From Nepenthes gracilis (taxonomy: Eukaryota; Streptophyta; Magnoliopsida; Caryophyllales; Nepenthaceae): a stretch of DNA of 64,000 nt. Where the stretch lies: NCBI GenBank assembly GCA_033239525.1, contig BSYO01000022.1:9815947-9879946 (forward strand), given 5' to 3'. Below, piece after piece: positions 20,851-34,100 of this stretch (position 1 is its first letter; each line of letters starts with the position of its first letter). The notes below the pieces were generated by a model. The model did not search any database. It was not told the origin of the DNA and was given only the letters and a program-made list of their open reading frames with translations. Made by a program: the position numbers and the translations under genes.

Positions 20851-21860
20851 AATTGGCGGAAATAAACCGAGCGGTGGCTCTGTTTGAAAACTTTCGTGCT
20901 TTTAAGCTCGCTGTAACGTTTTTTGTTTTTTATTTTTAAAAGGTTTCGTGGACTGAATCGACCACTCGAAACTCAGCCGGGTCGACAGAAGTGTCGGCCA
21001 TGAAAGGGCACTAGTTTAAAATATTATTTCTTTATTTTTTTTATTTATTATATATTTAACCAACTTGGATGTACATTTTAATAACAATTTAGATTGATTA
21101 TACAATCTTGTTGCCATAACAAGCAAGCAAGAGATGTGATGTGATGCGTTTTCAGATTTATATTATTGTACGAATTAAAGAATCATTTTAAATTTATATT
21201 ATTGTCTATTTTTGGCTAGATAAACTCGAGTCGACTAACTTAAACCTGGTCGGCCACCTTGGTCCCGTGCCTTTATGTGGCCACGCCATGGCCACTGTTA
21301 TTTAGGGCATTCTTTTTTCTTTGGGCTTAGTTTCTGAATCGGTCCACTTACGATCGTATCCGTCAAAATAAAATCCATTTTTTAAAGTTAAATTATTAAT
21401 TTTTAAATAAATAATTATAATTTTAAAATTATTTTTAAAAAATAATTAAATTATAATTACTAATTTTAAAATTAATAATTTAAATTAACAATAAATAAAT
21501 TCTATCTCATTAAAAATAAAGGCCCGTTTGATCATCTCTTTGTCTTTCTAAGCGTTTTATCACGCTGCTTAATTTTATTTCTTCTTTGCCAGCTGGAATC
21601 TTCGATTCTTTGCGTGGCCACAGTTCGAAATGGGCCATCTCATCATCAGGCTTTTCCCAAAGTTAACTGTGCTTCTGTTTACTTTTGGTTTGATGCGCTG
21701 CCCGCATTACCTACCGTACAGTTCGAAAGTCTAAATCAACGGGATCCAACGCGTCACCGGATAATACAGTACAATCTAAATTTATTATTAATTATATAAT
21801 AAATTTAATTAAACAAAAAAAAAAAAAAAAAACTATTAACTTGGGATAGCAAAAGCCTTC
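20851..21860. promoter_or_regulatory. AIR9 upstream region
   Basis: Between AIR9 and the first LTR to the right. It includes an A/T-rich self-complementary stretch (about 21,361-21,500), a coding-poor segment, and a poly(A) run near 21,815-21,832. The proximal part presumably holds the AIR9 promoter; no specific box can be claimed. Confidence 0.4.
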
Positions 21861-22790
21861 TAATGGGTCCACTCCACTACAAATATAGACCAATCAAAAA
21901 TAAGGTCTAATCAACAAAAAGGACCAGTTAGGTGGCGAAGCCAAAAAGGCTCGTGTGAAGCCCAACACCCCGAGATGGATCCTCAGCCGGATAGGTCGCA
22001 CCCATGCCCATTAAATAGCCCCTGACACATGCTTCAACCACGGTCTGCATTCGCCTGCACCCTCAATAGCGGTAGACTGTGAACACAGAAATATAGGCTC
22101 AGAGAATGCCAACTAATAGCAAACGTGCTCAACCTTGGCAGGGCGCAACGCCCACCAACCAGCAGTAGCTCAGCAAATCTCAACCAAAAGTAGCAAGACC
22201 CGTGTCAGTGACGCCCGACGATGGTCCCTTCACCACCACAAGATGACACCCGACACTGGTGGGCACTGCCAATGCTTAGCAGGTGGCGAATCCAGTCAGG
22301 GTACCTGTCATCGGTTTCGGTACCCAAAGTCTCAACCACATAGCTCTACAAATACCATTCTTCTTCACTGGAGAGGGGAGAGATCAGTCAAGCTAAGCTG
22401 CGAATACCAAACTCGAGCCTAGACTCTCAAAAAGAGGAGAAAGAACCCAATTGTCGCTCTCGTCTAGTGACCATAGTGAGCCGTTCTCTGAAGTGCACAA
22501 AAGAAATTCAAGTCTCCTCTAATTCTCACTCGCACCCCTACATACGAACATCTTTACATTCTACATTTTGTTTACATTTACACGCTTATATATTAGAAAG
22601 ATTATTGATTTGAACGTCGAATGATAAATTGAGAGGCGAGTCCCGCTGATCCTTTAACCTATTGTTAACTGTTTGTGGTGCGTAGGGTACAAGTTGAAAG
22701 ACGTGAAAATTAAACTCATTAGAATTCAACCCAACGTAAAGAATCCGAAGACTTCCTAATCTACACAATAACCCGAATCTAAGAACGTCA
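21861..22790 (+). repeat. 5' LTR of the Tat-like element
   Basis: Matches the partial 3' LTR at 48592-48941 through 'gttaggtggc', 'gaagcccaacacc', 'gagatggatcc', 'aggtcgcaccca', 'ctcagagaatgcca'. It ends 'aagaacgtca'. The start was set where both copies begin with t(a/g)at(g/a)gg. Confidence 0.7.
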
Positions 22791-22794
22791 TTAT

Positions 22795-22812
22795 TGACAC
22801 CATCTGTGATAA
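22795..22812 (+). promoter_or_regulatory. Primer-binding site of the Tat-like element
   Basis: 'tgacaccatctgtgataa' is a decayed form of the tggcgccgtctgtgggaa-type site seen in Tat-group elements; the differences are mostly G-to-A or C-to-T. It starts four bases after the LTR end. Confidence 0.6.
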
Positions 22813-22862
22813 AGAAAAAAAGTCTAACCATCTGTCATCACCTCTATACTTGAAGTCGAAAA

Positions 22863-24564
22863 ATGGTCAACACTCCAACAAGGGATACGGCAGCCCATGG
22901 CAACGACCCCTTGGTGGGTAGCCATGTTGGTGAGTAGCCTAAACTTTATGTGCGCAAGCTAGCCGTTGAAGTAGGACATATGAAGCAGACGCTTCAGGTT
23001 CTATGAACTCGAACTAGTGCATAATGGTTGGGAGCTCCTCCCCCGGTCCCAAGGCGTTAACCTCTAGGCAAAGGGGTCGTGGGCCGAGACTCCCAGCAAT
23101 AAGAATAACAAGGCCCGACAACGTTAAGGCCCAGGTGACCTTAAGCAATAGGGCCCAAATTTCACTACAAAGCCTCCCAAGCAGAGAAGCACCTAAGGAA
23201 AGCCCAGAGCGGAAGAATCTCCGTAGCCCCAACAGCAACTGAAAGCCCACGACTCGAGGGGACGGCTCATGCAGTAAGTGGCCGCCACGACCTATGCACC
23301 CCCCGAAGAACTCAGAGCTTAGGAACTTCTTCAATACTAAGAGTGACATGTCCTTCCATCAGATGGAGGAGAAAGTGAAAAAAATATGGTAGCACATGTT
23401 CAAGGGGGAGGCTAGTCGACAAACCCTTGACCTCAGGAGATCACGGTTCACCATGGATATCCTACACATAGCCACTCCCCTCAAGTTTAAAATGCTAACA
23501 CTAAATTTGTACAATGGACGTACAGATCTAATGAACCACATGGATTACTTCCACTCGTTACTGACCTTCCACGGGGTGAGCGAAGCCACCATGTGCCAGT
23601 GCTTTTCCCGACACTCATGGGGGACACCAGACTCTGGTTCTACGGCTAATTGTTTCTGTACTAGTTCACCTCCAACCAAAAGGAGGAGAAGCAGCCTTAG
23701 CATCTCATCTGCCTCAAACAAAAACTTGAGGGGAGCCTGAAGCAGTTCTTGCACCAGTTCACCATGGAGGCCCACTCGATCCTCTAGCTTTTGGACAATA
23801 TGAAGTTGAGTGCCTTCACCGCCACGTTGTGCAGCTGGAGAGTTTTTCAAACACCTAGTGCAACAACACCCTAGACCTTCTAGGAAGTAGACGTTATTGC
23901 TCGATTATACATAGCGGTCGAGAAATCCAACGACGCAAAGCATCCTGAATGCATGGACTGACAACCCGAAGGTCTGGTAGTACGGAAGAAGAGGAATGGA
24001 GATGGTGGTTGCTCCTAGGAACCCCAAAAGCAGGAGTGGTTTGAGCAAGGTATCTGAAGGGAGTATAGGCCCCTAACCCCTGAGTGACACCCGCTCGAAC
24101 ATCTTGATACGGATCAGGGATGAGAAGTTTCTAAAGTGACCCAAGGAGCCGAAAAACCCAAAGGCTGGAGACCAAACCAAATATTGTCATTTTCACTGAT
24201 CTCTCAGTCACACCACAGAGGATTGCCGCACCATGTAGAAGGAGATCGAAGACTTGATCCGCAAGGGCACCTTAAATGGTTCCTGAGAAGCCCAAGGTAG
24301 GCCCCCGAGGTAGTGGGCGACAAAGCTAGAGAGTAGCTGAAGAACTGTGTCGCCGTCGAGGTGACCAACAAGGTTTTGAGCAAACTGGCCACGAGCAGCG
24401 CCCAAGACTATCCCGAGGCCGCATCAAGCAGTAAAAGAGAGAGGGTAGGGGTTAGGATTGATCCTATTAGTTTTAGCAATGATGATATGACTTATGTAAT
24501 GACCCCTCATTCTGACCCTCTAGTTGTATCTGCACTCGTATCAAATAGTACATTAGACTACTAG
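22863..24564 (+). pseudogene. Gag and start of protease, Tat-like element, broken
   Basis: Begins 'MVNTPTRDTAAHGNDPLVGS' at 22863 and soon runs into stops. The retrotransposon gag domain is recognisable at 23,396-23,640, with 'FKMLTLNLYNGRTDLMNHMD' matching the usual K-x-P-x-L-x-x-Y-D-G-x-x-D-P-x-x-H pattern. The frame then shifts repeatedly. 24,440-24,564 ('RIDPISFSNDDMTYVMTPHS') is the conserved lead-in to the protease. Confidence 0.8.
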
Positions 24565-24599
24565 CTAAAATAAGATTTCATTGATAATAAAAACTCTCA

Positions 24600-27500
24600 A
24601 AATTTATTGTACTTCGACACAATTTTAAATTTGAATTGAAAAAGATCTAGATAAAAGCAGTTGATGGCCCGTTGTACGGCCTAGATAATGAGCCAATACC
24701 AGTATAAGGAGAAGTCTAGCTTGAGGTCATAATGGGGACTCACCTGCGTACGACCACCCAAATGCTCACGTTCCTTATTGTCAACTTATCGTCGGTCTAC
24801 AACGCCATCCCAAATCGACCGTTTCTATCCACCTTCGGGCGGTGACGTCAATCCCCCACTTGAAAGTGAAATTCCCAACACCGTATGGGGTAAGGGAGGC
24901 ATTGGGCGACTAAATGATAGGACGGACATACTAACTATCCCAGGTTGCTCTAGCCACTCTTAGCCGGCCAGCTAAGGATTTATATTTTTGAGATGAGTCC
25001 ACACTGCAACAAGCCTAGTCTGGTGAGTTGACGGGCTTGGTCCCCTTGGATCCCAAAAAGCCTAAAAAATGCATACTTGTCGATAGCTCCCTTCCGTCGC
25101 TGGTCCGTGACCAGCTCGTGAGTTTCCTCAGGTAGAATTCCAATGTTTTCACATGAACCCCTGTGGACATGCCTGGAATACCAGTTGGAATAATGGTCCA
25201 TAATTTTGGCATTAATCCCGGTCACAAACCCGTTCGACAAAAGCAGATGAACTACTCTGTCACGTCAAAAAACTAATCACCATAAGAGAGGAAGTGAAAA
25301 AACTACTTGACGTTGAGTTTATAAGGGAGGTCCAATACTCAGACTGGTTGTCAAACATCGTCCTCATTAAGAAGAGTAACAATAAGTGGAGGATGTACGT
25401 CGATTTCATCGACGTAAACAAAGCCTGCCTGAAGGATAGTTTTTCACTACCGAGGATCAACTAGCTAGTGGATTCCACGTCCGGCCATGAACTTCTAAGC
25501 TTTACGGATGCCTACTAAGGTTACAATCAGATCAAGATAATCCCAAACGACAAAGAATATACATCTTTGATCACCGACCAGGAGACCTACTATTACAAGG
25601 TCATACCCTTCGATTTGAAAAATGCTAATGCTACCTACCAGTGGTTGGTGAACAAGATATTCAAAGCTAAAATCGGATGAAATATGGATGTATACGTGGA
25701 CGACATGCTCATCAAAAGCAAAGTCACCAATAATCATATCCGTGATCTGGCCGAGACCTTCGAGGTACTTCGAACTCACATAATGAAGCTTAATCCAGCT
25801 AAGTGCGTATTCAGAGTGACATTCGGGAAGTTCCTGGGCATCATAGTATCCTAACAGGGCATCGAGGCTAACCCGGAGAAAAATAAGAGCCATCCTTGAT
25901 ATGAGCTCGCCGCGAATCATGAAGAAGGTCTAGAAGCTCACAAGGAAGCTTGCCCCTCTCTCTCGATTCCTGGCTAAGTCGATAGAAAAGTACTCGCCAT
26001 TCTTCAAGGCTCTTCAGGGGACAAAGGCGACTAGGTTTCGATGGACCACTGAGTGTGTGGCGGCGTTCGATGAGATCAAGGAATATCTCTCCAACCCACT
26101 ACTTTTGACCTTGCCTGCGGAGGGAGAGGAGCTATACCTCTATCTGGCAGTGTCGAAGACGGCCTTAAACTCAGTCCTCTTCTGTCAGCAATGAGATATG
26201 CAACGACCCATGTATTACATAAGAAAGGTGCTAATAGACACAGAATCCCACTACCCTCACGTCAAATGGATCGCTTTGGCCATCATCTACTCTGCCAGAA
26301 AGTTGCGGCCATACTTCTAGGCACACCGGATTGTCGTGCTGACCAATCAACCGCTGAAAGGGATCCTATAGAAACGGTGACATCCGAGCGACTGGTTAAG
26401 TAGGCCATAGAGTTGGGTGAGCTTAACGTGGAGTTTTGACCCCAACTAGCCCTGAAGGGTTAGGCCCTCGTCGATTTCGTGATCGAAACAACGACCCCGC
26501 TTTTGACACCCCCGATTAGATTAGTGGCATAGACATTCTGAATGCCTCGATATGGACCTAACACGTCGATGAATTGTCTACACAAGCAGGTAGCGGGGTT
26601 AGGATAGTTCTCGGAACTCTGGATGGCTCGAAGATAAAGTACTCCTTGATACTTAAATTCCGGGCAACCAACAACATCACCGAATATGAAACCCTCCTCA
26701 CAGGGCTTAGGTTAGCCAAGGCATTAGTCGTATACAGCAACTCAGAGTTGGTGGTCAACCAAATCCAAGAGACTTTCAAGGCATCAAACCCTTTGCTTGC
26801 CAAGTGCCTAGCTAAGGTAAGAGCTTAGGCCCATGCGTTCGAAAAGGTTAAGGCAGTACATATCCCAAGGACGAAGAATTGGAAGGTAAACTAGTTGGCA
26901 AGGGCTTCCGCAACGAGGTCTCCTAAGCATCAATGACCTAGAACACAAGATTGGATGACCCCGTACCAAAAGTACTTGACGGACGACACCCTGCCAGAAA
27001 ACTTAAAGGAGGCTAGATGCGTAAAAAAGACGAGCGGTTTGTATGCGATCATTGACAAGAGATTGTACCGACGGGGGTACTTAACCCCTTACCTGAAATG
27101 CCTCACATCGGAAGAGGTCGAATACGCGCTGGGCGAGGTGCATCTCGACGTCTATGGCTCACATGTCGGAAGGAAGAATCTCGCATTCAAGAGCATGCGA
27201 CAAGGTCTATACTAACCCATGATGAAATGTGATGCCATGGATTTTGTTCAAAAATACGAGAGCTGCCAAGTCCACGAGATCCTGAGCCATTAGCCATACA
27301 TGGAGTTGCAGAGGCTGCAGGCACCATGGCCTTTTTGTACAGTGGGGGCTCAATATCCTCGGCCCAATGCCTGTAGCGTCTGGGTAGAGGAAATTTCTCA
27401 TAGTTAGCATCAATTATTTTACCAAATGGGTCGAGGCCACTGCTCTAGGGCGGATAACCGTGCATAATGCAATGGACTTTGTCCAGCAGAACATTGTTTG

Positions 27501-28090
27501 TTGATTCAGAATTCCGAGATCATAGTGACCGACAACGAAACTCAGTTCATCGGCAAACGGTTCACTACATGCCGCACGAGCTTACTCATCAAACTAATCC
27601 ACACATCCATGGAATATCCGCAAACAAACGGCCAGGTCAAAGTAACGAACCGGACACTACTACACGGGCCGAAGACGAAACTGAAAGACACAAGGGGCTT
27701 CTGGGTAGACGAGTTGTCGTCTATACTATGATCATACCGAATGACAATGTAGGAATCGACATCAGAGATGCCCTTTAGCTTGTGCAATGGGGCTAAAGCG
27801 GTCGTCCCTGTGGAGATCGGGTTACCTAGCATTCGGATCGAATGTTTTGATCTAGTTAGAAATTCCCAAAGGCTCAGAGAGCACCTAGACCTACTCCCAA
27901 AGGCCTATCACGCGGCACGCTTAAGGATGGCGACCTACCAGTAATGCATCGCACGGTACTACAACAGGCAGATAAAGGTTCATCAACTCGAGGTCGGGGA
28001 TTCAATCCTACAGAGTGTAGAGGTGATAGGCATGACTGCTCACAGGAACAAGCTCTCCTCAAATTATGGGGGGCCATTTATTGCCTAAGC
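24600..28090 (+). pseudogene. Pol of the Tat-like element: protease, RT, two RNase H domains, integrase N-terminal part
   Basis: Protease remnants occur at 24,650-24,960 ('SSVYNAIPNRP'). RT runs from about 25,260 to 25,900 with the active-site motif in 'MDVYVDDMLIKSK' at 25,684. RNase H follows near 26,000-26,400. A second, archaeal-type RNase H is at 26,560-26,828 ('GSGVRIVLGTLDGSKIKYSL', 'NNITEYETLLTGLRLAKAL'). Integrase starts near 26,950 with a core fragment 'IIVTDNETQFIGKRF' at 27,510 and a late conserved block near 27,780-28,080. Stops and frameshifts occur in every domain. At 28,095 the integrase is interrupted by the chromovirus and resumes at 36,707. Confidence 0.85.
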
Positions 28091-28420
28091 GATCCTATCA
28101 CGAACTCGAACCAAATATTTCAAATTAAATAATTAATTACTATTTCTGAAATCTAAAATTCCAAATAAATTTAATAAATAACACAATTTTAAAATTCAGG
28201 AAAGATAAACCAAATACACAGGATCCAACAAATTAAAAATTCACACCTTAACCTCGTCCGTGATTGAATAAATACCACCGCTTTATAATCATCGAATAAA
28301 TACGACCATAATCATAATAACATAATCAAAATATTTCGTAAGGCCATGTTTGGTTGATAATAAAGTGGAATCAACCATGAATCATAATCACAATAACATA
28401 ATATCTAAACTATTCCCAAA

Positions 28421-28617
28421 GGCCATGTTTTATTTTATTATTATTATTAATAAAGTATTAATAAATTATTAATATATTTTGTAATTTAATAATATTCCCG
28501 ATTATTATTATTTGTAATAATATTCTTTATTATTTGGTTATAAATTTAAATAAAAATAAATATTTTTGAGAAATATTTATTCCTACATTTGTGAAAATAT
28601 CTATTCTCACATCCCAC

Positions 28618-28662
<45 letters not shown>

Positions 28663-28868
28663 TACTATTATCATTATTGTTATTACTATTCTTATCTTAT
28701 TCATCATACTATTCTACAAACTAAATAAAAGAATATTAATTCACACCTTATTCTATTCAAATAACCAAATATGGAAATAATAATTTTAACTATATTCTTA
28801 TCCTATTCTATTCCCTGGAATAACTATTCTATTTCCACATTATTCCATTTCAACAACTAAACATAGTC
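28421..28868. mobile_element. MITE-like insert inside the chromovirus 3' LTR
   Basis: The insert begins 'ggccatgttt' and ends 'aaacatagtc', an imperfect terminal inverted repeat. It is A/T-rich and non-coding, and it is absent from the other LTR, where the flanks are contiguous. 'caaa' is found at both edges. The family cannot be fixed; such ends occur in hAT and Harbinger MITEs. Confidence 0.5.
28617..28657. repeat. (TTA)n microsatellite
   Basis: A pure run of about 14 TTA units, inside the MITE-like insert. Confidence 0.95.
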
Positions 28869-31164
28869 AAAATGTAACAATGAGCCTATATCCAGCTAAT
28901 TTTATAATCTAATTATATCAAATATCAATTTAATTTATAATAAAATTAAAACTCACTAAATCAGACGAATAACTGACAAAATCAAGGCCTAACTCCTACA
29001 ATGCATCCGAACATTCTACTCTGAAGAGAAAAAATTGAAAATGTGAGTCAAGCTATCTGCAAGTATCATAATTAAATAAAAGGGTTCCAACGAATCAGAG
29101 GGATGGTCAATTGGAAAAAGTCCGTTCAAATGATAGAATAAATCCAAATCACCGATCAAATAAATTCAATAGAAATCTAAGATCTATGATCTAAAACCTA
29201 ATAGTAGTCTCATACTAAAATCAAATATCTAAATTCAAACCAAATGTCCAAATCATAAAACAATTCTTATCGGGATGTATATATATATATAAATATATAT
29301 AAATAAAATAGAAGTGATCCGAACTAATTTCAATAAGCAAATAGTTAATTTTAAAGTCCAATCTAAGTCCAAGTTCAAATCCAAGTCCAAATCTAAGATC
29401 TAATCAACTTATGATTTGGGGTAGAATCCAACAACTGAATGATCTAATAGCGTGCGTAGAAGTCGAAGTAGCACCACAACAGATAGTTCAAAGGTTCCGA
29501 ATCAAAATATATAGTCAAAAATATTTATATGAGACGTATCAAGACCCAACTGTTGACAAAATCGGTGAATCTTAAATCCAAATTCAAATTAAAGTGCAAT
29601 ACAAATCAATACATAGATACAAATTATACATAAATTTGAATTCCAATTATTTAAAAACTAGTTTGAGAAATGATTAGATATAATCCCGGTAACCTTAGAC
29701 AAAATCAAATGCACATTAGGCCAACATGTATGGCCACCAATGTATTCTATACCCATAGATAAAGTTGCTCACTATTGTTTGTCACCATCGACTTTGAATG
29801 TAATTTTTAAACTTATTAGATAATAAGGATGTTCGAATATATTATAAGATTAAATCAAATCATTCAAATGGGAAGGGTCACTATTTCAATCATTTCTTGC
29901 TGGCAAAATGAAATTTTCAAATAACAAATATTTTTCCGTTCGGAATTGATCAGAATATCTAATATCCAAATTCAAATGTAATAACTACAACCCGGCACAT
30001 GCATTCGACTGCACGGCCTATGCTAAATTTTATACTCATTTTTATACAAATATACTAATATTAAAATATAAAATGTCCAATAAACTTTTCAATCTTCCAA
30101 AAAAATAGTAAATATTCCAAAATCATAAAACCCAGTCTAGAAACATCTAAATCAGCCAATGAATCATACATGCATATTTAGATTAAATAGATCAAGCAAA
30201 TAAAATTACATATATGTTAGTAAAAATTTTAAATAATATCCAAAACATATTATATATTAAATCAGACAAAAAATAAAGGTTTATAGATATTTACTTCGAT
30301 TTTAAACTCCGTGCAAATCAAGAAAGGATGCCTCGAAGTGCCCGAACGACACCCTCTCTCTCCAATTGGCCTGTGGCCTCTTCTCTCTCCACCCTTTCAC
30401 TCTCTGCTTCACGCCTCTGCGGCTCACCCTCTCTTCACAATTCTCCTCCAACGGTGGCCCAGCCATGGCAATGACGGTGACCACGGCGGCAGTAGTGGAC
30501 GATGACGATGGCAGTGGATGGCGGCGCATGCAACTGTCTGCGACCCATCTCTCTCCACCGTGCCTCTTCAACCAAAATCCATCAAAATTTCAGTCGATTT
30601 TTCATATAATACTTACATGCTACTCAAGAGTCGACATTCACAAAGAGAATGGAAAGATTTACTCGCCGTAATTTTACCAAATTTATCTAGAAACGACAAC
30701 GAATGAACGGCATCCGTTTGGATTTGACTCGAGATTTCTCCCTCCGCAAATACCGGTGGACAAAATGGAGAATAATATCACAGCGAGAGGGTTTCACCAG
30801 CTTCCATTTCCGGTGTTGGGACCTCCGGCGGTGACGGCGGCGGTAGTAGCCCCGCCGGTCTCCCTCTCTCTCCTCTCTTCTCCCTTCTTTTCTTCACTCC
30901 TTGACACCACCTCTCTATTTCTTTTCCTTTATTTTTTTCTTTTTATTATTGTCATATTATTATTATTATTATATATTTCATTACTTTTATTTCAAAACAC
31001 AAATCGATACCTAGGCGACAGAATGTGCTTACCTCGGAAGACAACCCAACTGATCCAAATATCCTTTCGAATTTCTTAATCTTAAATTAATTTTTTGCTT
31101 ACGCCCAAAAATCTAAAATCACAATTAATATTAAATAATCTGAATATAAATCCAAGATATTACA

Positions 31165-34100
31165 TTCTCCCGTTCTTACAAAAATTTCATCCTTAAAATT
31201 TACGTTCATCGATCTTAACCTCAATTATCAAACAATGAGGACATTCTTTTGAATTTCATTTTCGATTTTCCCAATAAATTTTCTCGATTAAATGGTTTCT
31301 CCAAATCTGATCCTGAACAAATAGGGATATTTTTCTAGACTCGTCATTAAGATCTTTTAACACTTCTTCAACTAGAAGATTCCTCAAAGACCAAATGGCT
31401 AATAAAAATATCATATTCCTCTACACCACATTCTTTCTATTTCAAAAATTGAAACCATGACTTTAACCTAAAATACTTCTCGTCGATTAAAAACAATTGC
31501 AACCTAATCATAAGCGAAGGATTATTTATATAAAACATATCGTATGTATCTATCAAATTTAGAAAAAAAGGACAATCTGTAGGCCACTTCTCCAATTTGC
31601 AAAAACTCCAAATATCTCAATGAACCTGTACTTTAAATTACCCTCCGACTCCAAAACATGAAATTCTTCTATTCAAGAAACTTCCAGAAACATCTGACTA
31701 CTCTTTTCGAACCTCTAATCAGATTACACATCTGATTTTCTAATTCAAGCCTCAAATCAAATCTCTTGATTAATAGCACAAGTCTACACGCTTCCACTGC
31801 GCTACTCTGATCGATCATCAGCCTAAAATCAAATCAAAAGTCTCGAAGTAGGAATACCTCACAATCTTCTCATCTCGAAAATATGCCAACGACCAATCAC
31901 ATGGATATTTTTTGATTGACAAGCAATAAACCGACTTCATCAGCTCGTCCATCATCTGCCTCAAATCTTGGCAAACAATAAATTGTCTTCATCAGCTAAA
32001 CCACAATTAGCTTGCCCAATCTTATTCAATTGACCATCAAGCCCTTTGCATTTTGAGACAAATTCGAAATAAAATCTCGAAGGCTTCTTCTTGCATATTC
32101 CTTTATGCACGAGACACATCTTACCACATCTCATGATCAAATTGCCAACAAACACTCTCTCTGCTCTGCTAGGTAGAGAGTCTTTGGCATTTCTGTCGAA
32201 CTTGGACAACTCCACCTCAATCATAGCTGTTGATGACCTCATTTGCTCCTGAGCTTCCATTCAATCAGCTTTTGAGCTTTTATCCAATCAACTGAGATCT
32301 AATGAGAGAATTCTCGATAGCATACTTTCTCTAGAACGTGCAATGGAGAAAAAAATTTGCATCGTAGGATCGAAATTACTGGCTCTATCGCGTCTAACTT
32401 CATTATGGCTCATCCAAAAAGAACGCCACCTTCAATCTTCACAAGAGCTTCTTTCGTAAGTAGAAGTTTCGTTTGAAATCCAATCCTAACAGTAAAGAGC
32501 GGATATCCCTCTGGCTCAGTCTTTCCATTGGCATGCTCGACATAGCACTTCCACACAAAATCCTCAAGATTACGTAGTATCCCAAACTTTTCTTGGATAA
32601 TGTGCTTGACCATGCTAAATTTATACATATCTAGATCTTTCTTAGGAGTACTATTGAACGCTGCCAATCTTTCTAATCTATCCGGGATTGATAAAATTGA
32701 CACCGATGACAATCTATTTTTTAATTACCGAAGACCTTTCTCACAATGATCACTTCAATTAAATACCGATCACTTCTATTCCAAAGGTACCAATAACACT
32801 GCCATCCCTGAGAAATATTCAATGAATCTCTCATCATATCCAACTAGATCCAAGAAACTCCATACTCCTACGACCTTAGTTAGTGTTTTCTAATTTGACA
32901 GTATTATCATCTTCTTTAGATTCCCAAATATTACCTTAAGAACCATGTGACCTAAGATGATACCTTTTCAAAATCTGTAGCAGACTTTCTAATCGGGTAT
33001 CATTCTCCTCAAAATTCTTTAAATAAATTAGAACACCACAAACAAAACCACTACAACTAATCCAAATACAATTAAAATCCGATCGACAATACCCATAAAA
33101 GATGATAAAATATTAGACGACCTAAAAGTATTATCAAGATTTTGCAATGGCTACACCTTGACAAGATAGCTATCATATACATATCTTTCTACTTAATTCT
33201 CAACTAATGGTACCTCGAACATGACTTAATTTCAGAGAAAACCTAAGCTTTTGGAATGGATCAAATAAATCCTCGATCCTCGAGAACCAATATATATTTG
33301 ATTCCTAAATAATCCAAACATAAACCCATCGATCCATCTTTCTTCACTAGAGAGCACTAAAACACCCCATGCCAAGACACTTGGCCGAACAAAACCCTTC
33401 TCAACAGATTTTTCAATTGTTGTCTCAAAATTTTCAGCTCAGATAAGACTACCCCTAACAAAAACTTTGAAATATGCATAAATCCAATCACAATATTAAT
33501 AGTAAATTGATCGCTTAATACGGGAATAATCCCGTCAAATCCTCTGAAAAAAAAACATCTTTAACCTCGCAGATGACCAAAATATCTTCAATAGTAATAA
33601 AATAATTCCCAGATGAGACTTTATATGCAAGATGAGCTTGGTACCCATCTTTCAGTAGATGACTTACACGTAATGCCGAAATACACTCTTAAGGCTTCTG
33701 ACTGATTCTTCATTGAAACTCAAAGGACTCATATCCTGAATGCATAATGGAAGAAACATACCGAAACAGTCTTTCATGACAAAGGATCCGGCTCTAACTT
33801 TTTGAGCTGCACATAAAAATACTCTGCTGGAACCGTCTGATTCCTATCTGGATCTCTTGAATTCGGACACTTGAGATTCGAATATACTTTGACAAATGGC
33901 ATATTTGGCTGCAATTTGAAGTAGACTCCATTTTTAGCGAAGCAAACTCATTCATGTACTTTTTCTCGCTAAACTTGCAAGATGACCTTGCAAACTCGAA
34001 TGTCGAGGAGGAAGATTTTGCTTCATCTAACTTTCATTTAACTTGTCCTTTAGAGGATAAACAAGTTCATCATTCTAGTTCCGACTCTAATTCTCTGATT

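Larger units (their letters stand above)
28096..31164 (-). repeat. 3' LTR of the nested chromovirus, 3.1 kb
   Basis: On the minus strand it starts 'tgtaatatct' at 31164 after the polypurine tract 'aacgggagaa' and ends 'gtgata' at 28096. It contains the GC-rich 30,300-30,900 segment, a (TTA)n run and a MITE-like insert. It is more than twice as long as the 5' LTR, which lacks about 1.2 kb (30,000-31,150) and the MITE. Confidence 0.8.

Noticed and set aside
21501..21840. A possible SINE ending in poly(A) upstream of the Tat-like element
   Set aside because: No convincing A and B boxes and no flanking duplication.
31961..32712. Two minus-strand frames that at first looked like unknown genes
   Set aside because: They fall in sequence with the RT on one side and the chromodomain end on the other, and weakly follow the RNase H and integrase layout, so they are read as decayed pol.
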